From the NCBI GenBank assembly GCA_045629065.1, contig JAZQQK010000038.1:1-24700 (forward strand): a stretch of DNA of 24,700 nt. Reading direction: 5' to 3'. Made by a program: the position numbers and the translations under genes. The notes below the pieces were generated by a model, which was not told where the DNA came from, made no database searches, and worked only from the letters and a program-made list of their open reading frames with translations. Positions 7,112-14,452 of this stretch are shown one piece after another. Positions within the stretch are counted from its first letter, which is position 1; every line of letters starts with the position of its first letter. The DNA comes from JAKSSM01 sp045629065 (GTDB lineage: Bacteria; Bacillota; Clostridia; Peptostreptococcales; Anaerovoracaceae).

Positions 7112-8425
7112 ATGTTAAAAGTTGCAAAGTTCGGCGGCTCATCAATGGCCGATTGCGAACAGTTTAAGAAAGTTAAGAGTATTATAGATAAAGACCCTGC
7201 CAGAAGATGTATAGTTGTATCAGCTTCTGGAAAGCGTTTTTCAGGAGATAATAAGATTACAGACCTCTTATATCTCTGCCATGCGCACATCACTTACGGC
7301 GTATCCGCGGATAATGTATTTGAAATGATACGTTCAAGATATCTTGAAATTCGAGATGGTTTAGGCGTTAAGCTTGACTTAGAAAAGGATTTCGACGAAC
7401 TCTACAAAAAGATGGGCGAAGGCATCTCTCAAGATGAACTCGTAAGCCGTGGAGAATATTTTTCAGCTAAGTTAATGGCTGCATATTTAGGCTATGACTT
7501 TTTAGATGCTTCACTTTGGCTCAAATTTAAATTTGATGGTACAGTAGATGAAGAGGCATCCTACGAAACACTTAAGGTTTTAGCAGAGGATCGCAAGGTC
7601 GTAATCCCTGGTTTCTATGGCGTAATGCCAGATGGCAAGATTAAGATTATGTCACGTGGTGGCTCAGATATCACTGGTGCTTTAGCGGCTGCAGCTCTTG
7701 AAGCTGACTGTTATGAGAACTGGACAGACGTTTCCGGCATTTTAATGGCAGACCCAAGAATCGTTAAGAATGCAAAGGCTATCAGATTCGTTACATATTC
7801 GGAACTTAGAGAACTCTCATATATAGGTGCACAGGTTCTTCATGAGGACACAATTTTCCCTGTAAGAAAGAAAAATATTGCACTTAATATTAGAAATACA
7901 AATGACCCAGAAAATCCAGGAACTATGATCAAAGAAAGTTTCGATGACGATCCTAATGAAGGAAACTTTATCACAGGCATCGCGGGCAAGAAGGGTTTCA
8001 CTATTTTCACTATCACAAAGAGCGGAATGTCCTCTGAAGTAGGATCACTTGGACGTCTACTCACAATATTTGAGAAGTATAGTGTAAACATTTCCTACGC
8101 ACCATCCGGAATCGACTGCTATTCTATGGTAGTTGAGAACAAGCAGATTGAGTCCACTAAATATGCTATCTTGGCAGACATCCAAAAGGAGATTAAGCCA
8201 GACAACATCAATGTGAGCGATGACATTGCAATTCTTGCTATTGTAGGTCGTAAGATGGTATTTAGAACTGGTTCATCCGGTAAGATTTTCCAAGCACTCG
8301 GTGAACGCGGAGTAAACATTCGTATGATTTCACAGGGCCCAGAGGAACTCAACATCATCATTGGTGTTAATGAAAAAGATTTTAACGAGGCTATCAAGGC
8401 CATTTATGAAAAATATGTTGGCTAA
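7112..8425 (+). CDS. lysC: Aspartate kinase with C-terminal ACT domains
   Basis: 437 residues from ATG 7112, preceded by gaggag at 7101-7106; a frame open from 7064 would overlap hom. The N-terminal KFGGSS motif, the SRGGSDITGA region and the VHEDTIFP-like LHEDTIFPVRKKN are typical of monofunctional aspartokinases. Two ACT repeats follow from about residue 295 (FTITKSGMSSEVG... and ILAIVGRKM...GVNIRMISQG), the usual site for lysine or threonine feedback. It makes aspartyl phosphate, the first step of the pathway. Since hom lacks a clear ACT domain, end-product control of this operon may rest mainly on this enzyme; that is inference. Confidence 0.97.
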   Translation: MLKVAKFGGSSMADCEQFKKVKSIIDKDPARRCIVVSASGKRFSGDNKITDLLYLCHAHITYGVSADNVFEMIRSRYLEIRDGLGVKLDLEKDFDELYKKMGEGISQDELVSRGEYFSAKLMAAYLGYDFLDASLWLKFKFDGTVDEEASYETLKVLAEDRKVVIPGFYGVMPDGKIKIMSRGGSDITGALAAAALEADCYENWTDVSGILMADPRIVKNAKAIRFVTYSELRELSYIGAQVLHEDTIFPVRKKNIALNIRNTNDPENPGTMIKESFDDDPNEGNFITGIAGKKGFTIFTITKSGMSSEVGSLGRLLTIFEKYSVNISYAPSGIDCYSMVVENKQIESTKYAILADIQKEIKPDNINVSDDIAILAIVGRKMVFRTGSSGKIFQALGERGVNIRMISQGPEELNIIIGVNEKDFNEAIKAIYEKYVG

Positions 8426-8437
8426 TGGAGGTAGAGT

Positions 8438-9436
8438 ATGAAAAAGTATAACGTAGCAGTTTTGGGCGCAACTGGTGCAGTTGGCCGTGAAATGGTAAAG
8501 ATATTAGAAGAAAGAAAGTTTCCAGTAGGTGAACTTAGATTATTAGCAAGCAGAAGAAGTGTAGGAACTGTGTTCTACTTTAATGGTGAACCAGTAACAG
8601 TTCAGGAAGCAAAGCCCGAGTCATTCAAAGGAATGGACATCGTTCTTGGAGCTGTAGAGAACGCACTTGCAAAAGAGATGGCACCACACATTAAGAAAGC
8701 TGGCGCTGTTTTCGTAGATAACTCAAGCGCATTTAGACTTGATCCAGAAGTTCCATTAATCGTTCCTGAAATTAACCCAGAGGACATCAGCTGGAATAAG
8801 GGAATAATTGCGAATCCAAACTGTGCGACAATCATCACGCTTGTCGCAGTTAATGCGCTCAATAAGATTAGCCCTATCGAATATATGGTAGCATCTACTT
8901 ACCAAGCAGCATCCGGTGCAGGAGCTGGCGGTCCAGTAGAACTCATGCAGGAAATCGATGCGCTTAATAATGACGAAGAATATAAGCCAGTAGTATTTGC
9001 TTATCAGTTAGCATATAATGTAATTCCTCAGATTGGTGGAGTCGCAGAATTCGATTATACTAAAGAAGAGATGAAGTTGCAGAACGAAGGAAGAAAGATT
9101 TTACACCTTCCAGAACTCAATGTAAGTTGTACTTGCGTAAGAGTTCCTGTAATCCGTTCTCACAGCATTTCTGTTGTTGTTAAGACAAAGGACAAGATTA
9201 GCGTAGAAGACGCTAAAAAAGCCATTTCTGAGGCTCAGGGATGCAAATTAGTCGATGATTTAGCTAACAACATTTATCCAATGCCACTTGAGACTTCCAA
9301 TCAGGATTTAGTATACGTAGGACGTATTAGAGAGGACCTAACAGCAGGTGGACTTAACTTGTTCTGCTGCGGTGACCAAGTTAGAAAGGGCGCTGCAACT
9401 AATGCCATTCAAATTGCAGAGTTGCTAACAAAATAA
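8438..9436 (+). CDS. asd: Aspartate-semialdehyde dehydrogenase
   Basis: 332 residues, normal length. The NADP-binding GATGAVG is at 10-16. The catalytic cysteine is Cys129 in NPNCATI, and STYQAASGAG is the conserved loop that follows. It converts aspartyl phosphate to aspartate semialdehyde, which feeds threonine/methionine and also lysine. A ggagg site at 8427-8431 lies 6 bases before the ATG and the gap to lysC is only 12 bases, so hom-lysC-asd form one operon. No terminator follows in the 57-base gap to the next gene, so read-through into the G3E GTPase pair is possible. Confidence 0.97.
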   Translation: MKKYNVAVLGATGAVGREMVKILEERKFPVGELRLLASRRSVGTVFYFNGEPVTVQEAKPESFKGMDIVLGAVENALAKEMAPHIKKAGAVFVDNSSAFRLDPEVPLIVPEINPEDISWNKGIIANPNCATIITLVAVNALNKISPIEYMVASTYQAASGAGAGGPVELMQEIDALNNDEEYKPVVFAYQLAYNVIPQIGGVAEFDYTKEEMKLQNEGRKILHLPELNVSCTCVRVPVIRSHSISVVVKTKDKISVEDAKKAISEAQGCKLVDDLANNIYPMPLETSNQDLVYVGRIREDLTAGGLNLFCCGDQVRKGAATNAIQIAELLTK

Positions 9437-9493
9437 TCCGTTAATAATAGCTAGGGTTAGACCTGGTAAATCATAAAGAAAAGGGAAGAGAAA

Positions 9494-10582
9494 ATGACAA
9501 AAGTTGATATTTTTTCAGGATTTTTAGGTGCAGGAAAAACTACACTTATCAAGAAACTCATCGAAGAAGCTTATAAGGGCGAACAGGTCGTATTAATTGA
9601 AAACGAGTTCGGTGAAATCGGTATCGATGGAGGCTTTTTAAAGGATGCAGGAGTTCAGATTAATGAAATGAATTCCGGATGCATTTGCTGCAGCTTAGTA
9701 GGGGATTTTGGCAAGGCCTTAAAGAAGGTTATTGACGACTATAAGCCAGACAGAATTTTAATCGAACCATCTGGTGTAGGTAAGTTAAGCGACATTATTA
9801 CTGCTGTCGAAAACCTTGATTTAGAAGATGTAAAATTAAATGGCTTTACTACAGTAGTAGATGCTAAGAAGGCTAAAGTTTATATGAAGAACTTTGGCGA
9901 ATTCTATAACAATCAAGTTGAACATGCTAGTTCAATCATTTTGAGCCACACTCAGGACATAGACGATGAAAAGCTTGCAACAGTTGTTAAGTTACTTCGC
10001 GAACATAATGAACATGCTACTGTTATTACAACTGCTTGGGATAAGCTCACAGGCAAGCAAATCCTAGACGCTATGGAGAACAAGGACACTATTGAAGAGG
10101 CTCTTGAACACTTGGCACACGAGCACGAAGAAGAGGAAGAACATGAGCATCATCATCACCATCACCACCACGACCACGATGATGATCACGAATGCGACGA
10201 TCCAGAGTGCGAATGCCACCACCATCACGACCACGATGATGATCACGAATGCGATGATCCAGAGTGTGAATGCCATCACCATCATCACGAAGGACATCAT
10301 CACGCAGATGAAGTCTTCAATTCAATCGGTTTTGAAACAACAAAGAAATTTAACAAAGAAAAGCTTGAAGCTTGCCTTGCTGACCTCAATGATTTCGGTC
10401 AATATGGTCAGGTGCTTAGAGCAAAGGGTATAGTGGAAGCAACTGATGGCACATGGATTCACTTCGATTATGTTCCAGGTGAACCAGATGTTAGAACAGG
10501 AGCTGCTGGTGTAACAGGTAGACTATGCATCATCGGTTCGGGCGTTGACGAAGACGCAATCAAAGAATTATTTGAATTATAG
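9494..10582 (+). CDS. G3E/COG0523-family P-loop GTPase with His/Cys/Asp-rich metal-binding loop
   Basis: 362 residues. The Walker A loop GFLGAGKTT is at 9-17, the switch segment ENEFGEIGID near 36-45, and the family CxCC motif (CICC) at 63-66. IEPSGVGK and a C-terminal CobW_C-like region (VLRAKGIVEATDGTWIHFDYV) complete the fold. COG0523 proteins are GTP-dependent metal chaperones or insertases, most often for zinc, also cobalt or nickel. Residues about 208-271 form an insert extremely rich in His, Asp, Glu and Cys, containing a perfect 19-residue duplication with CDDPECEC. His-rich loops are common in this family, but the added Cys clusters are less so. It is followed after 10 bases by a second P-loop gene in the same orientation, probably co-transcribed. 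The metal is not determined by sequence; zinc is my best guess. Confidence 0.9.
   Translation: MTKVDIFSGFLGAGKTTLIKKLIEEAYKGEQVVLIENEFGEIGIDGGFLKDAGVQINEMNSGCICCSLVGDFGKALKKVIDDYKPDRILIEPSGVGKLSDIITAVENLDLEDVKLNGFTTVVDAKKAKVYMKNFGEFYNNQVEHASSIILSHTQDIDDEKLATVVKLLREHNEHATVITTAWDKLTGKQILDAMENKDTIEEALEHLAHEHEEEEEHEHHHHHHHHDHDDDHECDDPECECHHHHDHDDDHECDDPECECHHHHHEGHHHADEVFNSIGFETTKKFNKEKLEACLADLNDFGQYGQVLRAKGIVEATDGTWIHFDYVPGEPDVRTGAAGVTGRLCIIGSGVDEDAIKELFEL
10172..10285 (+). repeat. Two in-frame 57-bp tandem copies encoding the metal-binding loop
   Basis: Units 10172-10228 and 10229-10285 are nearly identical, differing by a few synonymous third-position changes (gac/gat, tgc/tgt, cac/cat). Each encodes the same 19 residues starting DHDDDHEC and ending in four His. 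Because the period is a multiple of three, gain or loss of a copy would keep the frame. Flanking His runs extend the array on both sides. Confidence 0.95.
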
Positions 10583-10592
10583 GTAGGAAAAA

Positions 10593-11543
10593 ATGCCAGA
10601 AAAGGAAACACCGGTATATCTCTTCACGGGATTCTTAGACTCCGGTAAAACAACTTTCATACAGGAAACTCTTGAAGACCCAGGATTTAACGATGGTCAA
10701 AAAACTTTGCTTCTTCTCTGCGAAGAAGGTGAGGTGGAGTATAATCCAATCAAGTTTGCTTCCACAGCTGTAAAGATTGTTACAATAGAGGAAGAGGAAG
10801 AACTCACACTCGACTATCTTAATAAACTCCAATCTGTGACAAAGGCAGAAAAGGTAGTGGTTGAGTACAACGGAATGTGGTCACTCGACAACTTCTACAA
10901 CGCTATGCCAGAAAACTGGGTAGTATATCAGGAGATGACTTTCGCAAACAGTCAGGACATTCTTACATTCAATGCCAATATGCGTAATTTGGTATATGAT
11001 AAGATTAAATCAACAGAGAGCGTAGTCTTCAAAAACTTCAGAGGTGGCATGGATAAGATGCCATATCACAAGCTTGTCAGAGCTATCAACAGAAGATGTG
11101 ATATCATCTACGAATATGGCCCTAACAAGGTTGAACTGGACAATATTGAAGACCCACTTCCTTTCGATGTAAACGCTCCAGTAGTTGAAATCGAAGATCG
11201 CGACTATGCGCTCTGGTATGCGGACATGAATGATAATGAAAAGGACTACTATGGCAAGACTGTTAAGTTCAAAGGAAGAACATTACTAGGTGGTGGTCTT
11301 AAGAATGACGAATTCGTCATCGGTCGCCATATTATGTCATGTTGCGAAGCCGATATCCAATTCGGCGGTCTCGTTGCAAAATGGCCAGATTCACAGACAT
11401 TGACTCACGGCGGTTGGGCTATCATGGAAGCGACAATCGTTAGAGAGTATAACAAAATGTACGAATCGGTGGGACCAGTATTCCATGCGATTAATGTAAC
11501 ACCTTGTGACCCACCTGAAGAGGAAGTCGCAACATTCTATTAA
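10593..11543 (+). CDS. CobW/COG0523-like P-loop protein fused to a YcgQ/DUF1980-like domain
   Basis: 316 residues. The N-terminus has a Walker A loop GFLDSGKTT at 13-21 in a CobW-like setting (YLFTGFLDSGKTTFI), but the family CxCC is absent and the switch and IEPSG equivalents are changed (CEEGEVEY; VEYNGMW), so GTPase activity may be altered. From about residue 196 the sequence VVEIEDRDYALWYADM, then GKTVKFKGR, then FVIGRHIMSCCEADIQFGGL resembles the C-terminal domain of YcgQ/TIGR03943 proteins, including the CCxxD signature at C250-C251. YcgQ-type proteins normally pair with a YcgR permease; no permease is adjacent here. The short gap to the previous G3E gene and the terminator right after this one define a two-gene unit. 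A role in metal handling is inferred from family and context. Confidence 0.75.
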   Translation: MPEKETPVYLFTGFLDSGKTTFIQETLEDPGFNDGQKTLLLLCEEGEVEYNPIKFASTAVKIVTIEEEEELTLDYLNKLQSVTKAEKVVVEYNGMWSLDNFYNAMPENWVVYQEMTFANSQDILTFNANMRNLVYDKIKSTESVVFKNFRGGMDKMPYHKLVRAINRRCDIIYEYGPNKVELDNIEDPLPFDVNAPVVEIEDRDYALWYADMNDNEKDYYGKTVKFKGRTLLGGGLKNDEFVIGRHIMSCCEADIQFGGLVAKWPDSQTLTHGGWAIMEATIVREYNKMYESVGPVFHAINVTPCDPPEEEVATFY

Positions 11544-11554
11544 TAATAAAAAGT

Positions 11555-11587
11555 AAAAAGAGCCAGTCATTTGACTGGCTCTTTTTT
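11555..11587. terminator. Bidirectional intrinsic terminator
   Basis: Arms AAAAAGAGCCAGTC (11555-11568) and GACTGGCTCTTTTT (11573-11586) enclose the loop attt. A T run follows on the + strand and the A run before it gives one on the - strand. It ends the two-gene G3E unit on + and the secreted protein gene on -. Confidence 0.93.
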
Positions 11588-11630
11588 AAAAAGGAATTAG
11601 GTATGGAATATCATTACGATATTGCTAACT

Positions 11631-13013
11631 CTATATACAGCCCACAGGTGAAATTCCTGATGGGCCATCAATTGATGCATAGCGGGAAACTATACCTTGC
11701 GGATCGATACTATAAGCTGTGAAGAAATCACCACGCTTGTAGCAAGAGTTAGGTGATCTCAACCAATATAGATCATCGGTGTTCTTTGTTACTAACTTTT
11801 TAACAATGTTCGCAGGATTGTTAAAATACTCGTATTTAGTCTTAATATATTCATCTTCGACACCACGTGTAATCTGTGAATCTTGTTCTTCAACCGAATA
11901 GATATTGTTTAGAGCAGGGAGCGCAAGGTAACGTTCGAGACATTGAATTGTAGAGTTATCAGTAATCCAACTTACGCCATCAGTAGTCGCTTTAAGGATA
12001 GTAGTAGGACCGCTTACATATACTTTCCATTTTTTGAAAATGCTTTGGATATCATTAGGCATAGCTTTATAAATCTCATCGCAGTCCCTATCTCCGAAAG
12101 AGTTGTTATAGTCATTGAGAGCATCTCCTACACGGAAGTTATAGTACTTGGTTCCTACGAACCACTGATCGTTTGCCAAACATTCTTTAAAGCCGATAAC
12201 ATACTTGCATTCTTGACCGTTTTCCAGAATTTCGCCGCCCTTATTATAGATTACCAAAGTGGCGTCGCATGCAGGTGCCGTCTGGCCGGTCTGCGTGTTA
12301 TTCGCACTATTGTATACAGTCCTAAAAGAAGAAAGCTTTATTGGTCTTTCATCTCCGACTTTCCAGCCACAATAATCTGAAGGATCGATGATACCACTAT
12401 AGGCCGCATCCATGATTGCAGCAATCTGCTTATCAGTTCCAGAAGACCAGCTGATATTTGCGAGTTCAGTTACTGGAAAACCATTATATATCGGCTCAGT
12501 AGTGCCTTCGATTGTAACCACGAAATTACCGCATTCCGCATTGCTATAAGCAGATGAGCGTGCACCAATATTACCAGTAAAGGTAAAGGTTTGACTGCCA
12601 CCACCGATCATAACTGGCCTATCTTCTATAAAGTCTGCTGTCGAAAAATCGTGGAAGCCATCCATGATTAGAGAGTATGAATTGCCTTCTTGTGTAAAGT
12701 CAGTATCTGATGATTTTAGCGATAGGTCGGAAAGAGTGTTGACATACTTGATGCTCTTAACATTAATGAACTTCTCGCTAGAATTATTAGTGACAACGAT
12801 TGGAGTAATTGAAAGCTCTGTTTCGCCTTGTTTTCCTGAGAATGTCACAGAGTTGCTAATAGTAAAATCCAACAACTCAGCTTCGATATTCATAAGCGCT
12901 GGTATGTATGTGTCTTGCGCATAGGCGTTTTGAAGTCCAAGGCTAGACATCAAAAGGATTGCCATAACAAAAAGCGCAGTGATGCGCTTTAGATGTGTTT
13001 TAAATATTTTCAT
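11631..13013 (-). CDS. Secreted protein with C-terminal DUF6273-type domain
   Basis: 460 residues from ATG at 13011-13013, with aaggag (complement of 13019-13025) 5 bases upstream. The N-terminus is a clear signal peptide: basic MKIFKTHLKR, a hydrophobic core to about residue 27 and an AYA-Q cleavage site near 32/33. Residues about 35-175 look like a beta-rich surface domain that I do not recognise. From about 185 on, SWSSGTDKQIAAIM...VGDERPIKL and the end YWLRSPNS...GIVSRYASIDGPSGISPVGC resemble DUF6273, a domain common in secreted and surface proteins of Clostridia, with no settled function. No LPXTG, S-layer or membrane anchor is visible, so it is probably released or held by other contacts. 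It is transcribed alone from its own promoter with a hairpin in the leader. A frame upstream to 13043 (TTG) would destroy the signal peptide start and lacks a ribosome site. Confidence 0.8.
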   Translation of the reverse strand: MKIFKTHLKRITALFVMAILLMSSLGLQNAYAQDTYIPALMNIEAELLDFTISNSVTFSGKQGETELSITPIVVTNNSSEKFINVKSIKYVNTLSDLSLKSSDTDFTQEGNSYSLIMDGFHDFSTADFIEDRPVMIGGGSQTFTFTGNIGARSSAYSNAECGNFVVTIEGTTEPIYNGFPVTELANISWSSGTDKQIAAIMDAAYSGIIDPSDYCGWKVGDERPIKLSSFRTVYNSANNTQTGQTAPACDATLVIYNKGGEILENGQECKYVIGFKECLANDQWFVGTKYYNFRVGDALNDYNNSFGDRDCDEIYKAMPNDIQSIFKKWKVYVSGPTTILKATTDGVSWITDNSTIQCLERYLALPALNNIYSVEEQDSQITRGVEDEYIKTKYEYFNNPANIVKKLVTKNTDDLYWLRSPNSCYKRGDFFTAYSIDPQGIVSRYASIDGPSGISPVGCI

Positions 13014-13030
13014 AGAGACTCCTTTCAAGT

Positions 13031-13066
13031 ACAAAAAATACAAAAGGCAACCAAATGATGGATGCC
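13031..13066 (-). terminator. Attenuator-like hairpin in the leader of the secreted protein gene
   Basis: On the minus strand ggcatcc (complement of 13060-13066) pairs with ggttgcc (complement of 13046-13052), one mismatch, loop of 7, followed by a T-rich tail (TTTTGTATTTTTTG, complement of 13032-13045). It lies between the promoter and the start codon, so it can stop the transcript before the gene. The 5' arm also overlaps an aggagg-like sequence. Confidence 0.55.
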
Positions 13067-13102
13067 TCCTAAGTTCAATAAATTACATTTTTTGTCAGTA
13101 AT

Positions 13103-13131
13103 ATATTACCATATTGAAATTAGATTTTCAA
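13103..13131 (-). promoter_or_regulatory. Promoter of the secreted DUF6273 protein gene
   Basis: On the minus strand TTGAAA (complement of 13126-13131), a 17-base spacer and TAATAT (complement of 13103-13108), preceded by TGG as an extended -10. The predicted leader is about 80 bases and contains the attenuator-like hairpin. Confidence 0.65.
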
Positions 13132-13143
13132 TACATTTTTTTT

Positions 13144-13175
13144 AAAAAACAAAGGACCCTATTCTGGATCCTTTG
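13144..13175 (-). terminator. Terminator of spoVG, overlapping its stop codon
   Basis: On the minus strand CAAAGGATCC pairs with GGGTCCTTTG (10 pairs, one T-G) around a 6-base loop, followed by TTTTTT. The stop codon (complement of 13159-13161) lies at the loop side of the stem, so the hairpin begins within the last codons. Confidence 0.9.
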
Positions 13176-13422
13176 CATTTTCGTATGCTTCAAGTATTTT
13201 ATCTTTGATTCTATTACGAGTTTCAGAAGTAAGCGGATGTGCTATGTCTCTGAAATCTCCCTCTCCCATCTTTTTAGATGGCATTGCGATGAATAAACCG
13301 TTTTGACCGTCGATAACTTTGATGTCATGAACTACGAATTCTTCATCGAAAGTAATAGAAGCGATAGCTTTGAGCTTGCCTTCTTCGGCAACCTTTCTGA
13401 TTCTAACGTCTGTAATATTCAT
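13159..13422 (-). CDS. spoVG: SpoVG, RNA-binding regulatory protein
   Basis: 87 residues from ATG at 13420-13422; the frame extends 3 codons further to a GTG, but the gaaggtgg ribosome site fits the ATG. The sequence MNITDVRIRKV...KAIASITFDEEFVVHDIKVIDGQNGLFIAMPSKK...DIAHPL is the standard SpoVG pattern across its full length. In other Firmicutes SpoVG binds nucleic acid and affects septation, virulence and metabolism; it also occurs in non-sporulating species, so it does not prove sporulation here. It has its own promoter and terminator and follows purR, as in Bacillus, but without yabJ (ridA) in between. Confidence 0.97.
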   Translation of the reverse strand: MNITDVRIRKVAEEGKLKAIASITFDEEFVVHDIKVIDGQNGLFIAMPSKKMGEGDFRDIAHPLTSETRNRIKDKILEAYENAKDPE

Positions 13423-13457
13423 TTTTTCCACCTTCCAGCTTTAAATTAAGCATATAT

Positions 13458-13486
13458 ATTATACAATAGCTTTTTCTAAAAGGCAA
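13458..13486 (-). promoter_or_regulatory. Sigma-A-type promoter of spoVG
   Basis: On the minus strand TTGCCT (complement of 13481-13486), a 17-base spacer and a perfect TATAAT (complement of 13458-13463). In Bacillus spoVG is driven by sigma-H; the perfect TATAAT here suggests housekeeping control instead. Confidence 0.75.
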
Positions 13487-13502
13487 GTGGTGGATATTGT
13501 AT

Positions 13503-14312
13503 TCAAAAAATATCGTTACTTGGTAAAACTTCAATAGTTTTATCATCTAAAGAGATATTGCCAAGCCGAACGATAGAGCAGTAATTGTCTATCTTCTTTT
13601 TCTCTGGCTTTTCACTAACGATTGCTACTCCGACTCCTACAACTTCTGAGTTGAACTCTTTTACCATCTCGCTGATACCGATTATACTTCCGCCACCGCG
13701 CATGAAGTCATCGATGATGAGGAGTTTGGAACCAGGAACGATAGCACGCTTGGACATAGACATCTTTTGAAGCCTATCATCCGAGCCACTAAAATAGTTG
13801 ATGGAAACCGTTGAACCTTCGGATATTTTTGCCTCACGTCTAACTACAACGAGAGGAAGACCCAGGAGATTTGCCACGGAGAAGGCAAGTGGGATGCCTT
13901 TCGTTTCTATTGTTATAACATAATCGGCGCCACAGTTTCTGAACTTCTTGGCAAAGATTGTAGCTATAGGTTTTACCATAGAAGGATCGTAGAACACATC
14001 TGAAGTGTAGATAAAATTGCCGCCCAAGAGTCTGGAATAGTCAGAGAGCCTTTCGACGAGATTCTGCTGTAGTTCTCTTATATCATCTTCAGTGATGTCT
14101 GGGATAAATTTTACTCCGCCTTTAGCTCCTGAGATTGTCTCGAGGTAACCATTTCCAGATTCCATTAAAGCAAGATTTGCGGCTTGTATGTCTTCACTTA
14201 CACTGGACTTTGCAATACCGAAGTGATCACAGAAGTATTGAAGGCTGAATGGCTTATTAGGCGAATCAGTTAATATTTTTATGAGTGCGCCAATTCTTTC
14301 CGTACGTTTCAT
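13503..14312 (-). CDS. purR: PurR, PRPP-responsive purine repressor
   Basis: 269 residues, normal for the Gram-positive PurR. Residues 1-75 form a winged-helix DNA-binding domain (KRTERIGALIKILTDSPNKPFSLQYFCDHFGIAKSSVSEDI). The rest is a phosphoribosyltransferase-like domain with the PRPP loop LLIIDDFMRGGGS at about 197-209. PRPP relieves repression of purine genes. A ggggg ribosome site precedes ATG 14312. The gene faces away from glmU-prs, so a PRPP sensor and the PRPP synthase gene share a 140-bp regulatory region. A PurBox-like CGAAC sits in its own leader, consistent with autoregulation. Confidence 0.97.
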   Translation of the reverse strand: MKRTERIGALIKILTDSPNKPFSLQYFCDHFGIAKSSVSEDIQAANLALMESGNGYLETISGAKGGVKFIPDITEDDIRELQQNLVERLSDYSRLLGGNFIYTSDVFYDPSMVKPIATIFAKKFRNCGADYVITIETKGIPLAFSVANLLGLPLVVVRREAKISEGSTVSINYFSGSDDRLQKMSMSKRAIVPGSKLLIIDDFMRGGGSIIGISEMVKEFNSEVVGVGVAIVSEKPEKKKIDNYCSIVRLGNISLDDKTIEVLPSNDIF

Positions 14313-14324
14313 AGAAAACCCCCG

Positions 14325-14340
14325 ATTTCGTTCGTGTTTG
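14325..14340 (-). promoter_or_regulatory. Candidate PurBox (PurR operator) in the purR leader
   Basis: The minus strand reads caaacacgaacgaaat, containing the central CGAAC with A-rich flanks seen in Gram-positive PurBoxes. It lies just downstream of the purR -10. Only one copy is clear; PurR usually prefers two. Confidence 0.4.
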
Positions 14341-14348
14341 ATAAAAAT

Positions 14349-14377
14349 ATCTTATTATTTTTATACTTTTTTGTCAA
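14349..14377 (-). promoter_or_regulatory. Promoter of purR
   Basis: On the minus strand a perfect TTGACA (complement of 14372-14377), 17-base spacer and TAAGAT (complement of 14349-14354). Confidence 0.65.
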
Positions 14378-14403
14378 CTCAAACTACTATTTTCAACTTT
14401 ATG

Positions 14404-14412
14404 TGTTATAAT
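14404..14412 (+). promoter_or_regulatory. Extended -10 promoter of glmU(C)-prs-pth-mfd
   Basis: TGT-TATAAT (14404-14412) is an extended -10 with a perfect hexamer. No good -35 is visible at 17 bases. A second TATAAT at 14422-14427 has weaker context. The leader would be about 35 bases, ending in aggagg at 14441-14446. Confidence 0.6.
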
Positions 14413-14452
14413 AATATCATCTATAATTATGTGCATCTATAGGAGGCAACAT

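Noticed and set aside
9437..9493. Hairpin ctagg/cctgg and a weak promoter between asd and the G3E gene
   Set aside because: A 5-bp stem without a T-run and a -10 with only 3 of 6 matches; also no Zur-like palindrome was seen.
10064..10303. Hydrophobic Val/Met/Ile-rich minus-strand frame resembling a membrane peptide
   Set aside because: It is the mirror of the His/Asp codon repeats of the G3E gene (cat/cac/gat read backwards) and has no start signals.
11943..12380. 145-codon open frame on the plus strand
   Set aside because: Antisense to the secreted protein gene, which has a signal peptide, ribosome site and promoter; this frame has none.
13014..13056. Possible 9-codon leader peptide (TTG start, minus strand) before the secreted protein
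   Set aside because: The stop overlaps the ribosome site in an interesting way, but a TTG start 10 bases from an aggagg that is itself in a hairpin is too weak to call.
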